Positions 55,543-64,000 are shown, counted from the stretch's first letter. The stretch is 64,000 bases of DNA from Thalassolituus maritimus (GCA_913019975.1 CAJWBH010000001.1:186001-250000); one strand, 5' to 3'. The notes: generated by a model not told the origin, from the letters alone. Program-made: numbers and translations.

Positions 55543-55558
55543 CTGTGTAAATACCCAG
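55543..55558. promoter_or_regulatory. SOS box 3 (LexA operator)
   Basis: CTG-TGTAAATACC-CAG fits CTG-N10-CAG. The core is less A/T-rich than box 1. It lies about 108 bases upstream of psrA on the other side. Confidence 0.7.
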
Positions 55559-55617
55559 TGCCGTCTAATTTTAGATCTGACGGAATTTTCCCCGAATTGC
55601 TGCAATTGTTGCGTGTT

Positions 55618-55647
55618 AAGTGTTTTAAACGTATGTTTGAAACACTT
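55618..55647. promoter_or_regulatory. PsrA-type operator, long palindrome
   Basis: Arms AAGTGTTTTAAAC and GTTTGAAACACTT match at 12 of 13 positions around GTAT. The centre AAAC-N4-GTTT(G) is the known PsrA half-site pattern. It lies 20 bases before the psrA start, fitting autorepression. Confidence 0.8.
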
Positions 55648-55666
55648 GTTAGTTGGATAAGGCACT

Positions 55667-56308
55667 ATGGCGCAGAAAGATACCGCGCGCAGCATTCTCG
55701 ATGCTGCAGAAGAGTTGTTTTCAGAACGGGGTTTCGCGGAGACTTCGTTGCGTAATATTACGACTAAGGCTGATGTGAATCTGGCTGCCGTGAATTATCA
55801 CTTTGGCTCTAAAAAGTCTCTGATACAGGCTGTATTTGCCCGCTTTCTGACGCCCTTTGTCGCTGAACTCGATAAGGCGCTCAATACCTGCGATGCAGAG
55901 CAGGGCGAACAACCTGCTGACCTGATGTCTTTATTGCGGCTCTTATCTGACACCGCATTACGTTCGGGGGCAGACCGGCCTGAACGTCTGCGTATCTTTA
56001 TGCGTTTATTGGGGCTTGCCTACAGTCAGGGTCAGGGCCATGTACGTCGTTTTCTGCGCGTGGAGTATGGTCATGTATTTCGCCGCTATTCGGATCTTCT
56101 TACCCGGGCGACGCCGGAGCTCTCCGACGAAGACCGCTTCTGGCGGGTTCATTTCATGCTGGGTGCGACTATGTTCACACTGAACGGGGTTGATTCTCTG
56201 ACCGCGATGGCGGAGCATGATTTCGGTAAACCCACCGCCACGCCGGATGTTATCGATCAGTTGCTGCCGTTCCTCGCCAGCGGGCTGAAGTCACCTGCGG
56301 GTAACTAA
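55667..56308 (+). CDS. psrA: TetR-family regulator PsrA
   Basis: The 213-residue protein has a TetR helix-turn-helix (about 5-55: ARSILDAAEELFSERGFAET, SLRNITTKADVNLAAVNYHF) and a C-terminal ligand domain. PsrA in Pseudomonas senses long-chain fatty acids and controls beta-oxidation and rpoS; it lies divergent from lexA exactly as here. The operator in front of the gene supports the call. Confidence 0.88.
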   Translation: MAQKDTARSILDAAEELFSERGFAETSLRNITTKADVNLAAVNYHFGSKKSLIQAVFARFLTPFVAELDKALNTCDAEQGEQPADLMSLLRLLSDTALRSGADRPERLRIFMRLLGLAYSQGQGHVRRFLRVEYGHVFRRYSDLLTRATPELSDEDRFWRVHFMLGATMFTLNGVDSLTAMAEHDFGKPTATPDVIDQLLPFLASGLKSPAGN

Positions 56309-56323
56309 GGAACGCGTCAGTAG

Positions 56324-56842
56324 ATGTCAGATCTTCCGTTTATTGAGATCTCAGTCGAGGATCAACTCTTGCGGCTGACTGAGCGCGATGGCATTACTGA
56401 ATATTCAGTGTCAACGGCATTGAATGGCATAGGTGAAGAAGAAGGCAGCGGCTGCACGCCGAGAGGCTGGCATCGTATCTGTGCTGTTATTGGCCGTGAT
56501 CAGCCGGAAAACGCCGTATTCCGTGGGCGTCGTCCAACGGGTGAAATCTATTCTTCAGAGCTTTCCGAAGAGCATCCGGACCGGGACTGGATACTTTCCC
56601 GCATCCTCTGGTTACAGGGCCTGGAGAGTGGGCTCAACCGCTTTGGCAACGTCGACTCCCAGCGTCGTTTTATCTATATCCACGGCACACCGGATACTGA
56701 ACCTATGGGGAAACCCTTGTCTCATGGTTGTATTCGCATGCGTAACAGCGATGTGATTGACCTTGCTGAACGGATTCAGGCCGGTACCCGGGTGTGGATT
56801 CAGGCGGCAAGTTTTCAGCGAATTTCCTGCATCAATTTGTGA
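56324..56842 (+). CDS. YkuD L,D-transpeptidase-fold enzyme without signal peptide
   Basis: The 172-residue protein has the YkuD catalytic motif with Cys136 in SHGCIRMRN and the upstream IYIHGTPDTEPMG. No signal peptide or membrane segment precedes it (SDLPFIEISVEDQLLRLTER), so it should stay in the cytoplasm. It lies between psrA and nagZ, with one base to the nagZ start. A cytosolic L,D-carboxypeptidase role on peptidoglycan turnover products, as known for ElsL of Acinetobacter, fits better than cross-linking of the wall. This is inference. Confidence 0.85.
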   Translation: MSDLPFIEISVEDQLLRLTERDGITEYSVSTALNGIGEEEGSGCTPRGWHRICAVIGRDQPENAVFRGRRPTGEIYSSELSEEHPDRDWILSRILWLQGLESGLNRFGNVDSQRRFIYIHGTPDTEPMGKPLSHGCIRMRNSDVIDLAERIQAGTRVWIQAASFQRISCINL

Positions 56843-56843
56843 G

Positions 56844-57938
56844 ATGACGATGACCGAGTCTTCAGTTTCTTCCACTGATTCATACGCTGTGTCGGATGCG
56901 TTAGCACAGGCCGTCGGCGTGATTACCGATATTGAAGGAACGGCGTTGACGGATGAGGATCGTGATTTCTTAACTCAGCCTGAAATCGCCGGGCTTATTT
57001 TTTTCGCGCGCAATTACGAATCTCCTCAGCAGCTGAAAGCTCTGACGGGAGAATTAAACGCGTTGAGACCCGACCTCCTGCTCACCGTAGATCAGGAAGG
57101 TGGTCGTGTGCAGCGCTTTCGCTCCGGCTTTACGCTGTTTGAGCCGATGATGCGCTATGAAGCCATTTTTGTGGAATCACCTGAAAAAGCGCTTGAGCTC
57201 GCCCGTTTGGGTGGCCAACTTCTGGCTACTGAGTTAATCGCGCATGGTGTTGATCTGACGTTTGCCCCGGTTCTGGATATTGAGCGAGATCTTTCTCGGG
57301 TGATTGGTGATCGTGCCTTTGGTCACAGCGCAGACACGGTGACGTCATTGGCCAGAGCCTGGTGCGAAGGACTTTCTTCTGCGGGCATGATGTCCGTTGG
57401 TAAACACTTTCCGGGGCATGGTGCCGTTGAAGCGGACTCACATCTGGAGTTACCGGTCGACCCGCGCGATGCCGAAGCCTTAGAAGCCGAGTCGGTACCT
57501 TTTAAAACGCTGATCAGCGAAGGCGTGATACAGGGCATTATGCCTGCTCACGTCGTCTATCCTGCCATTGATGCAAACCATACCGCCGGTTTTTCTTCTG
57601 TCTGGTTGCAGGATATTCTGCGTAAGCAGCTCGGCTTCAGCGGCATCATTTTCAGCGATGACCTGTCCATGGAAGGCGCTGCCAGTGGCGGCGACTTTTA
57701 TCAGCGGTCGATCGCTGCGGCTCAGGCGGGAGCCAACGCACTGGTGGTCTGCAATAACCGACAGGCCGCCAAAGATGTCGTCAGTGCCGTTGCCGATTTG
57801 TACCGTGCAGGCACTGGCGCTTTAAAGCTTGAATCACTAAAACCCGATAGCAAGGCTAATGCCCTTGATGAAAAGGGCATGGCCGAGGCCCGTAAAATAC
57901 TGGTCTCGTATCAACTGATCAGAGACGACAACCTGTGA
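56844..57938 (+). CDS. nagZ: beta-N-acetylhexosaminidase NagZ
   Basis: NagZ removes GlcNAc from anhydro-muropeptides in the cytosol (GH3). I start at the ATG at 56844 (364 residues), one base after the preceding stop. The motifs LTVDQEGGRVQRF, KHFPGHGAVEADSHLELP (flexible catalytic loop with Asp-x-His) and IIFSDDLSMEGA (nucleophile Asp) are clear. Its end overlaps the following gene by four bases. Confidence 0.96.
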   Translation: MTMTESSVSSTDSYAVSDALAQAVGVITDIEGTALTDEDRDFLTQPEIAGLIFFARNYESPQQLKALTGELNALRPDLLLTVDQEGGRVQRFRSGFTLFEPMMRYEAIFVESPEKALELARLGGQLLATELIAHGVDLTFAPVLDIERDLSRVIGDRAFGHSADTVTSLARAWCEGLSSAGMMSVGKHFPGHGAVEADSHLELPVDPRDAEALEAESVPFKTLISEGVIQGIMPAHVVYPAIDANHTAGFSSVWLQDILRKQLGFSGIIFSDDLSMEGAASGGDFYQRSIAAAQAGANALVVCNNRQAAKDVVSAVADLYRAGTGALKLESLKPDSKANALDEKGMAEARKILVSYQLIRDDNL

Positions 57939-58687
57939 GTGCAACTTCTCGTAAAATCGCTGTTATTGGCGGCACCGGCTTAACCGAGCTTGATGGGCCG
58001 GAGATCAGCCAGACATTGGCTGTAACGACTGACCTTGGACAGCCGTCTTCACCGCTGTCAGTCGGGCGCTGGCGAGAGCAGGAGGTCGTGTTTCTTGCGC
58101 GGCATGGGCATCCTCACAAAGTCCCTCCTCATAAGATTAACTACCGCGCAAACCTGCTGGCATTAGAGGCACAGGGTGTTACTCATATCATTGCTGTGAA
58201 TGCTGTGGGTGGCATTCACCCGGACATGGGTTCAGGCAAAATTGTGATTCCTCATCAGGTGGTTGATTACACCTGGGGCCGCGAAAGTACTTTTTTTGAT
58301 GGTGAGTACCGTCCGCTTGAGCATATTGATCTCACGCATCCGTACGATGAGACGTTGCGCCAGGCGCTTGTTAAAGCGTCATCAGAATGTTCAGTCGACG
58401 CGCTTGATTTCGGGGTCTATGCGGCGACACAGGGGCCAAGATTAGAAACTATCGCTGAGATTAATCGTCTCGATAAAGACGGTTGTGATCTGGTCGGTAT
58501 GACGGGCATGCCTGAAGCAGCCCTGGCGAGAGAGCTGGGTATTCCTTACGCGAGTATCTGTCTTGTCGTGAATCCGGCCGCCGGAAAGAGCGACGACCTG
58601 ATTACCATGGATGAGATACGCGCCGTGATCGACTCAGGAATGAGTGAAGTCCGCGATATTATCGCAGCTTCATTATCCCTGATCTGA
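57935..58687 (+). CDS. S-methyl-5'-thioinosine phosphorylase / MTAP-family nucleoside phosphorylase
   Basis: The 250-residue protein belongs to the PNP/MTAP family: IAVIGGTGLTELDG, RHGHPHKVPPHKINYRANL, NAVGGIHPDMGSGKIVIPHQ, YAATQGPRLETIAEI and GMTGMPEAALARELGIPYA. The Pseudomonas gene in the same place (after nagZ) is an MTI phosphorylase, so that specificity is likely. The start is GTG within a GTGA overlap. Its 3' end overlaps convergent csiV by 15 bases. Confidence 0.88.
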   Translation: MSATSRKIAVIGGTGLTELDGPEISQTLAVTTDLGQPSSPLSVGRWREQEVVFLARHGHPHKVPPHKINYRANLLALEAQGVTHIIAVNAVGGIHPDMGSGKIVIPHQVVDYTWGRESTFFDGEYRPLEHIDLTHPYDETLRQALVKASSECSVDALDFGVYAATQGPRLETIAEINRLDKDGCDLVGMTGMPEAALARELGIPYASICLVVNPAAGKSDDLITMDEIRAVIDSGMSEVRDIIAASLSLI

Positions 58688-59668
58688 AGCTTCGCTCTCT
58701 GGGGCTTCTTCTGAGGCCTCTTCTGGCACCTCATAAGGCGTTACCTTGACGACCATACCTAGAAGGGGGTGATCAAGGTAGTGGACCTCACCGCTGCGCA
58801 TGCGGCGGCTACGCTCGATTTTTGCTGCGCGCAGCGGAATCCATTCTGGCTCAGGTTCAGCCACAGGCTCATTGGTGATCCCTTGATCCGGGGGAAGGAT
58901 CGTCATCTGACCTTCAACCCCGGGAAGGGCGTCTGAGTTACCTATGTTGTCAGATATGGTGTCAGAGGTGACGGCCATGGTCATGGCGCCTTCTTCGGTA
59001 TTTTCAGTAGTCTCGCCAGACAGTGGTGCATCAGCCGGAATGGTGAAGATCAGCTGGTCTACTTCAAGATCCGGGCGGATATGAATGTAGCGGCTACGGT
59101 ACAGGTTGAAGCTACCGCTGATATCGATGCGGAAGTTCTCTTCTTCGTAACTGGCGGTTACTTCGTGATCGTAGGCGTTGGCTGAATCCTGAAGTTCTTC
59201 GATCCAGGCCTGGTGCCACACGACTTTCATATCGCTGCGGTAGCCAAAGCGATTAACGGCGTTGGCGAATTCGAGGTCGTCGAGCAGCGTTACCGGAGGC
59301 GTGCTGTCAGTATCTTCTTCGGCGGAGTTCATCTCGTCTGAAGCGTCGGGATTAAGCTCTGACGATTCGTCAGCGGATACCTGCAGAACACCTGAATTGG
59401 CGTCGCCGGCAGTACCTTCCTCTGACTTCACAATACCTGGCTCTGATTCAGCAGTCGCTGCAGTGTCTTCCTCTAATGCAGCCGCAATTGCAGCTTCTTC
59501 CGCCTCTGCGCGCTCCTTCAGGAGGGGCCAGTGTTCCTCGCGGGCACTGTTTTCGTCCAGATAAGTGAACAGCATAACTTCGACACGATAATGTTCTGCC
59601 GCGTTTACAACGCTGGGCAGCATGCTCAGTGTCAGGCCTGCAGAGAGCAGGGCGGAAAGGGTCTTCAC
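58673..59668 (-). CDS. CsiV-family periplasmic protein
   Basis: The 331-residue protein has a signal peptide (1 to about 23, VNA-AE), the family start HYRVEVMLFTYLDE and later VVWHQAWIEELQ and YRSRYIHIRPDLEVDQL. Two acidic Ser/Glu/Asp-rich stretches (about 50-120 and 215-275) are probably disordered. CsiV of Pseudomonas lies next to mfd, as here, and is reported to bind peptidoglycan. The start overlaps the mfd stop by four bases. Confidence 0.85.
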   Translation of the reverse strand: MKTLSALLSAGLTLSMLPSVVNAAEHYRVEVMLFTYLDENSAREEHWPLLKERAEAEEAAIAAALEEDTAATAESEPGIVKSEEGTAGDANSGVLQVSADESSELNPDASDEMNSAEEDTDSTPPVTLLDDLEFANAVNRFGYRSDMKVVWHQAWIEELQDSANAYDHEVTASYEEENFRIDISGSFNLYRSRYIHIRPDLEVDQLIFTIPADAPLSGETTENTEEGAMTMAVTSDTISDNIGNSDALPGVEGQMTILPPDQGITNEPVAEPEPEWIPLRAAKIERSRRMRSGEVHYLDHPLLGMVVKVTPYEVPEEASEEAPESEASDQG

Positions 59669-62600
59669 GAATTCGGGTCCTTCTGTAAATCTGTCAGAAG
59701 TTGATCAATAGTGCGGAAACGCTGGTCGAGTGTTTCCATGTTCGCGTAGAAACGCAGCGAGTTTCCGTCGTCCAGTTTATAGGCATCCGGTCGCGTCTGC
59801 ACCAGCTTGATCAGAGTGAATGGATTTATCTCGGTATCACGGCTGAATTCAATTTTGCCCGTACTGTCGTTGGCATCGAGTCGGGCGATACCCAGCGGTT
59901 GCAGTTTGAATTTGAGTGACGCAATACGGAAAAGGTTCTTAACCTGTTCAGGTAACAGGCCGAAGCGGTCGATCATTTCTACCTGCAGCTCTTTCAGCTG
60001 GTGATCGTCTTTCGCGCTGGCAATGCGCTTGTAGAGCGTCAGGCGGCTGTTCACATCTGGCAGATAGTCATCCGGAATCAAGGCCGGAATATGCAGATTT
60101 ACATCGGCGCCGTGCGTTGCTGCAAGGTCAACTGAAGGCTCTTTGCCTGCGCGAATCGCATTAACGGCCTGCTCAAGCATTTCCATATAGAGGGTGAAGC
60201 CAATCGTTTCAATCTGACCCGACTGTTCATCACCTAACAGTTCACCAGCGCCACGAATCTCAAGATCGTGCGTCGCAAGCATAAAGCCCGCTCCCAGGTC
60301 CTGGGATGCGCCGATAGCATCCAGACGTTTTTCAGCATCTTTGGTGAGCTGCTTCGGTGGTGGTGTCAGCAAATACGCATACGCCTGGTGATGCGAGCGA
60401 CCGACGCGCCCCCGGAGCTGGTGAAGCTGCGCCAGACCAAACTTATCAGCACGCTCAATGATGATGGTGTTTGCCGATGGGATATCGATCCCCGTTTCGA
60501 TGATGGTGGTACACACCAGCATGTTGAAGCGCTTGTGGTAGAAGTCGCTCATCACGCTTTCCAGCTCGCGCTCTGACATCTGGCCGTGGGCCACACCGAT
60601 GCGCGCCTCAGGAATCGCTTCGCTCAGTTCGCGCGCGGTTTTCTCGATACTCTTCACTTCGTTGTGCAGGTAGTACACCTGACCACCACGCAGAATTTCC
60701 CGCAGAACCGCTTCTTTGGTGACCGCATCGTCCTGCTGGCGGATAAAGGTTTTTACACTTAAGCGCTTGGCCGGTGGTGTCGCGATGATCGACAGATCCC
60801 GGATACTCGCCATCGCCATATTCAGCGTTCGTGGAATCGGTGTGGCCGTTAAGGTGAGGATATCGACCTCTGCCCTTAAAGCTTTGATTTTCTCTTTCTG
60901 AGCGACACCAAAACGGTGTTCTTCATCAATAATCAGCAAACCAAGGTGGTCAAATTTCACGTCTTTCTGCAGGAGCTTGTGGGTGCCGACCACAATGTCG
61001 GTTTTACCTTCAAGCATCCGGTCGAGTGCGGCCTGAGTTTCTTTCGCGGATTTGAAACGCGACAGCACATCGACTTTGACCGGCCACTCGGCAAAGCGGT
61101 CAGCAAAGTTCTGATAATGCTGCTGTGCGAGCAGGGTAGTCGGTACGAGTACGGCGACCTGTTTACCACTCTGAACGGCCATGAAAGCGGCGCGCATGGC
61201 AACTTCGGTTTTACCAAAGCCAACATCACCACACACCAGACGGTCCATTGGGCGCGGTGAGCACATATCACCAATCACAGCTTCGATGGCTGCCTGCTGA
61301 TCCGGTGTTTCTTCGTAAGGGAAGCCTGCTGCAAAACGCTCGTAATCGGTATCTGGCTCATCAAAAGCAAAGCCTTTACGCGCCTGACGGCGGGCGTAGA
61401 TATCAAGCAATTCTGCGGCGGTGTCCCGAATTTTCTCAGCGGCTTTACGCTTCGCGGCTGACCATTTATCGGTGCCGAGTTTGTTCATTGGCGCGGTTTC
61501 TTCGGCGCCACCACCGTAACGGGAAATCAGGTGCAGGCTTGATACCGGTACGTAGAGCTTGTCGTTACCAGAGTATTCCAGCACAACGAACTCATTCACC
61601 TGGCCGCCTGCATCCAGTGTCTGAAGCCCGGTGTAGCGCCCGACACCATGATCGAGGTGAACCACCGGCGAGCCTTCCTTCAGCTCTGACAGGTCGCGGA
61701 TCACCATATCGCTGTCAGTTTTCTGCTTCTGGCGGCGGCGGGTCTGGCGGATACGCTGACCGAATAATTCGTTTTCAGTGATCAGGTGAATCTGTCGACC
61801 GCTATCGGTCATCGATGCACCGGCCTCAAGTGGGCCAGTCAGCATCAGAATGCGCTTCTCCGACACCAGGGCATCGGGCCAGCGTTCAAATTCATCCGGC
61901 AGGACTTTAATGCGTTGCAGTAACTCTTTCAGGGCCTCACGGCGACCGGCGGACTCAGCGCAGAAGAAGACCTGACCTTCGGCGTCTGACAGCCATGCCT
62001 GCAGACGCTGTAGAGGTTGATCCAGTCGCGAATCGACGGTGAGATCAGGAAGAGGCTGAGTTTCGAATGCCACGGCGCCCGCGCGTTCCGGAAGCTCTTT
62101 ATCGTGCAATTGAACACGAGGGTAGTTGTTCAGCGCGCTGAATAACTCGTCGTGCGCCAGAAATAGCTGCGCAGGTGGCACGATAGGGCGCTGAATATCG
62201 TAGCGACGACTTTCATAGCGGGCCTCAACATCGTCACGGAAATGTTTGGCAGCGTCTTCGATTCCCGCATCATGGATGACCAGCGTATTGGCTGGCAGGT
62301 GTTCAAACAGGTTGCCGAGATCATCACTGAAGAACAGTGGCAGATAGTATTCAACACCCGCCGGAGCAATGCCCTGAGCAACATCGGTATACACACTACA
62401 GGCTTTCGGGTCCTGTTCGAAGAAGTCGAACCAGCGGGCCTTAAAGGTGCGGATGGCCGTGGTATCTAACGGGAACTCACGCGCTGGTAAAATCCTGACC
62501 CGCTCAATTTTATCCAGCGTGCGCTGGTTGTCTGGGTCGAAGGTACGTAGTGATTCAATTTCGTCGTCGAACAGCTCTATGCGGAACGGCAGTGGCTGCC

Positions 62601-63126
62601 CCATAGGGAATATGTCGATGATCGAGCCGCGTACCGCGTATTCACCGTGTTCGTACACGGTATCAACACAATGATAACCGGCGTTCTCAAGTTGACGTCG
62701 GGTGTTGTCGACATCAAAAGTACTGCCGATATCCAGAACGAAAGTCTGGCCCTGATAGAAACTTGCAGGTGGAAGTCGCTGCTGCAGGGTTGAAACCGGA
62801 ATGATCAACACGCCCTTGCGGACATCATGCAGCTGACTCAGAGTCGCAATACGCTGGGAAATGATGTCCTGGTGGGGCGAGAAAATGTCGTACGCCAGAA
62901 TCTCCCAGTCCGGGAAGTGCATGACCTCAAGATCAGGCGCGAAGTAGCGGATCTCTTCTTCGAGGCGCAGCGCCGAGCTGGTATCCGTGGTGACAACCAA
63001 TGTCAGCCCCGCGTGTTCAGTCGCAGCACTGGCGAGTGCCATGGCCTGGGTAGAACCCGTCAGCTGGCCCCAGAAACGGCGTTCACCTGCACGTTGGGGG
63101 AGTTCAGGGTGTAAAGGGCTGGACAT
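59665..63126 (-). CDS. mfd: transcription-repair coupling factor Mfd
   Basis: Mfd removes stalled RNA polymerase and recruits UvrA. I start at the ATG at 63126 (1153 residues), which has CAGGAG 7 bases upstream; the ATG at 63156 would add ten residues without family support. UvrB-like N-terminus, the RNA-polymerase-interacting region (VVHLDHGVGRYTGLQTL), Walker A (GDVGFGKTE), DEEH box (IIDEEHRFGV) and helicase motifs QLRGRVGRS are present. Confidence 0.97.
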   Translation of the reverse strand: MSSPLHPELPQRAGERRFWGQLTGSTQAMALASAATEHAGLTLVVTTDTSSALRLEEEIRYFAPDLEVMHFPDWEILAYDIFSPHQDIISQRIATLSQLHDVRKGVLIIPVSTLQQRLPPASFYQGQTFVLDIGSTFDVDNTRRQLENAGYHCVDTVYEHGEYAVRGSIIDIFPMGQPLPFRIELFDDEIESLRTFDPDNQRTLDKIERVRILPAREFPLDTTAIRTFKARWFDFFEQDPKACSVYTDVAQGIAPAGVEYYLPLFFSDDLGNLFEHLPANTLVIHDAGIEDAAKHFRDDVEARYESRRYDIQRPIVPPAQLFLAHDELFSALNNYPRVQLHDKELPERAGAVAFETQPLPDLTVDSRLDQPLQRLQAWLSDAEGQVFFCAESAGRREALKELLQRIKVLPDEFERWPDALVSEKRILMLTGPLEAGASMTDSGRQIHLITENELFGQRIRQTRRRQKQKTDSDMVIRDLSELKEGSPVVHLDHGVGRYTGLQTLDAGGQVNEFVVLEYSGNDKLYVPVSSLHLISRYGGGAEETAPMNKLGTDKWSAAKRKAAEKIRDTAAELLDIYARRQARKGFAFDEPDTDYERFAAGFPYEETPDQQAAIEAVIGDMCSPRPMDRLVCGDVGFGKTEVAMRAAFMAVQSGKQVAVLVPTTLLAQQHYQNFADRFAEWPVKVDVLSRFKSAKETQAALDRMLEGKTDIVVGTHKLLQKDVKFDHLGLLIIDEEHRFGVAQKEKIKALRAEVDILTLTATPIPRTLNMAMASIRDLSIIATPPAKRLSVKTFIRQQDDAVTKEAVLREILRGGQVYYLHNEVKSIEKTARELSEAIPEARIGVAHGQMSERELESVMSDFYHKRFNMLVCTTIIETGIDIPSANTIIIERADKFGLAQLHQLRGRVGRSHHQAYAYLLTPPPKQLTKDAEKRLDAIGASQDLGAGFMLATHDLEIRGAGELLGDEQSGQIETIGFTLYMEMLEQAVNAIRAGKEPSVDLAATHGADVNLHIPALIPDDYLPDVNSRLTLYKRIASAKDDHQLKELQVEMIDRFGLLPEQVKNLFRIASLKFKLQPLGIARLDANDSTGKIEFSRDTEINPFTLIKLVQTRPDAYKLDDGNSLRFYANMETLDQRFRTIDQLLTDLQKDPNS

Positions 63127-63235
63127 TCGCGCTCCTGAGCGGTGTGTTCGATGCAAATAAGGTCGGCTAGTTTACCCAAAGCACCGGGCACTGTTAACCG
63201 AATGAAATCGCGCCGGCACGGCGCCTGCGAAAGAT

Positions 63236-63264
63236 TTGTCGGCAGCCTCGAAAATCGGCATAAT
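63236..63264 (+). promoter_or_regulatory. candidate promoter of the GAPDH gene
   Basis: TTGTCG (63236-63241), 17-base spacer, CATAAT (63259-63264). It lies about 50 bases before the start codon. Confidence 0.6.
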
Positions 63265-63278
63265 ACCGCCCCGATTTT
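63251..63278. promoter_or_regulatory. inverted repeat over the GAPDH promoter -10 region
   Basis: AAAATCGG and CCGATTTT flank the -10 and presumed start site with a 12-base gap. It could be an operator or, if transcribed, a leader hairpin. Confidence 0.45.
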
Positions 63279-63312
63279 TCCTCTTAAATTAACTTCTTTG
63301 TAAGGTGACCCC

Positions 63313-64000
63313 GTGAGCAAAGACCAGCGCGACGCCTGTTTACAGGACTGGATGGACCGTGAAGCCATCGCCGAGTCAATGATTCCTCTGATTGGTACCC
63401 TGTACCGCCAGAAAAGCATCGTTTCTTCTATCTACGGCCGTCCGGTCATTAATCGCTCAGTCATTGAGCTCCTGAAAGCGCACCGTTTTGTCCGTCACAT
63501 GGAAAACGAAGAACTGTCAGTTCAGGATACCTATCCTCTGCTGCAGGCTCTGACCGAGATGGACGTTGCTCAGGCGCACATCGATCTGGGTAAGCTGGCG
63601 GTTAAATATCGCACCGAAGGTAACGGCAAAGACGTTAAAGAATTCCTGGCTGAAGAATTGGCTAGCCTGAACGGCGAAGCGGGTGACAGCGAAAACCGTG
63701 ACGTTGTTCTGTACGGTTTCGGTCGTATCGGTCGTCTGCTGGCTCGTATCCTGATCGAGAAAGAAGGTGGCGGTAACGGCCTGCGTCTGCGCGCGATCGT
63801 TGTTCGTCGTGGTAAAGGTGATGACCTGGTTAAGCGTGCATCACTGCTGCGTCGTGACTCTGTACACGGTACTTTCCGTGGTTCTATCAGCATCGACCAC
63901 GAAAACGAAGCCATCATCGCGAACGGCACTTACATCAAAATCATCTACGCCAACAACCCGGCTGAGATTGATTACACCGAATTCGGTATCGAGAACGCTC
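63313..64000 (+). CDS. glyceraldehyde-3-phosphate dehydrogenase with N-terminal extension, 3' end off the window
   Basis: About 229 residues are visible. The start is the GTG at 63313, with TAAGGTGA upstream. The first ~130 residues (SKDQRDACLQDWMDREAIAE and on) form an extra helical domain. The NAD-binding fold then begins with DVVLYGFGRIGRLLARILIE and continues RAIVVRRGKGDD and LRRDSVHGTFRGS. Pseudomonas has the same extended form next to mfd. Codon choice is strongly biased (GGT, CGT, GTT), suggesting high expression. The catalytic Cys lies beyond the window. Confidence 0.92.
   Translation, partial: MSKDQRDACLQDWMDREAIAESMIPLIGTLYRQKSIVSSIYGRPVINRSVIELLKAHRFVRHMENEELSVQDTYPLLQALTEMDVAQAHIDLGKLAVKYRTEGNGKDVKEFLAEELASLNGEAGDSENRDVVLYGFGRIGRLLARILIEKEGGGNGLRLRAIVVRRGKGDDLVKRASLLRRDSVHGTFRGSISIDHENEAIIANGTYIKIIYANNPAEIDYTEFGIENA

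Noticed and set aside
55429..55755. 108-residue plus-strand frame across the lexA-psrA intergenic region
   Set aside because: It spans three SOS boxes and the PsrA operator and is out of frame with psrA.
61248..61781. 177-residue plus-strand frame inside mfd
   Set aside because: It is opposite the conserved Mfd helicase region and has no own signals.

Overview
The window looks like chromosome from a marine gammaproteobacterium of the Oceanospirillales/Pseudomonadales kind. The right end carries the block sulA-lexA-psrA-(L,D-transpeptidase)-nagZ-MTI phosphorylase-csiV-mfd-GAPDH, an order I know, apart from the transpeptidase, from Pseudomonas. The rest (bepA, tusA, perM, dapA-bamC, purC, htpG, lexA) is also typical of that group. 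A member of Saccharospirillaceae is a reasonable guess, but the sequence alone does not settle the genus. No insertion sequence, integrase or CRISPR array was seen.

Positions 1-11.5 kb, all on the minus strand, hold part of an extracellular contractile injection system (eCIS, the Afp/PVC 'tailocin-like' family). In transcription order it contains a DUF4255 tail-terminator type protein, an unknown beta-rich protein, the main sheath, a tube protein, a second divergent sheath-like protein, a second tube protein, a CIS-tube protein with a half-lost LysM domain, a 54-residue small protein, a late-control-D hub protein, a baseplate-V spike, an unknown protein with a hydrophobic C-terminal membrane segment, a gp25 baseplate protein, and the start of a baseplate-J wedge protein that runs off the left edge. 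The AAA ATPase, PAAR tip, tail fibre and cargo genes are not in the window and would be expected further left.

Positions 12-24.7 kb are housekeeping: nadA, bepA, tusA, perM, dapA-bamC-MBL hydrolase-purC, a TIGR04219-type outer-membrane barrel, an M48 peptidase paired with a DUF898 membrane protein, lipoproteins and an FKBP isomerase. Two tRNA genes (Pro-TGG and Asn-GTT) sit behind one strong promoter.

Positions 25-35.7 kb are a carbon and compatible-solute region. galU comes first, followed by an Entner-Doudoroff operon (zwf-pgl-edd-eda) whose last gene is a GH13_18 phosphorylase. A convergent operon encodes a glycerate kinase, a glucosyl-3-phosphoglycerate phosphatase and a glucosyl-3-phosphoglycerate synthase. 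Together these genes can build glucosylglycerate from UDP-glucose and 3-phosphoglycerate and break it down to glucose-1-phosphate and glycerate, each product having a return enzyme in the same region.

Positions 35.9-44.5 kb carry prephenate dehydratase (preceded by a degenerate 13-bp tandem repeat), a large 7TM-DISM hybrid histidine kinase, an AraC regulator, a response regulator/CheC/PAS-GGDEF triad in which the GGDEF motif is altered, and three hotdog thioesterases. Positions 44.6-50.4 kb are a TPP-riboswitch-controlled thiamine operon (thiC-thiO-thiS-thiG-thiDE). htpG follows, with a sigma-32-like promoter lying inside the end of thiDE. Positions 52-54.4 kb carry YfaZ, DUF6586 and small conserved genes.

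Positions 54.4-64 kb are the SOS and peptidoglycan-recycling block. It includes three SOS boxes upstream of lexA, a near-perfect PsrA-type operator in front of psrA, and a YkuD enzyme without a signal peptide immediately before cytoplasmic nagZ.
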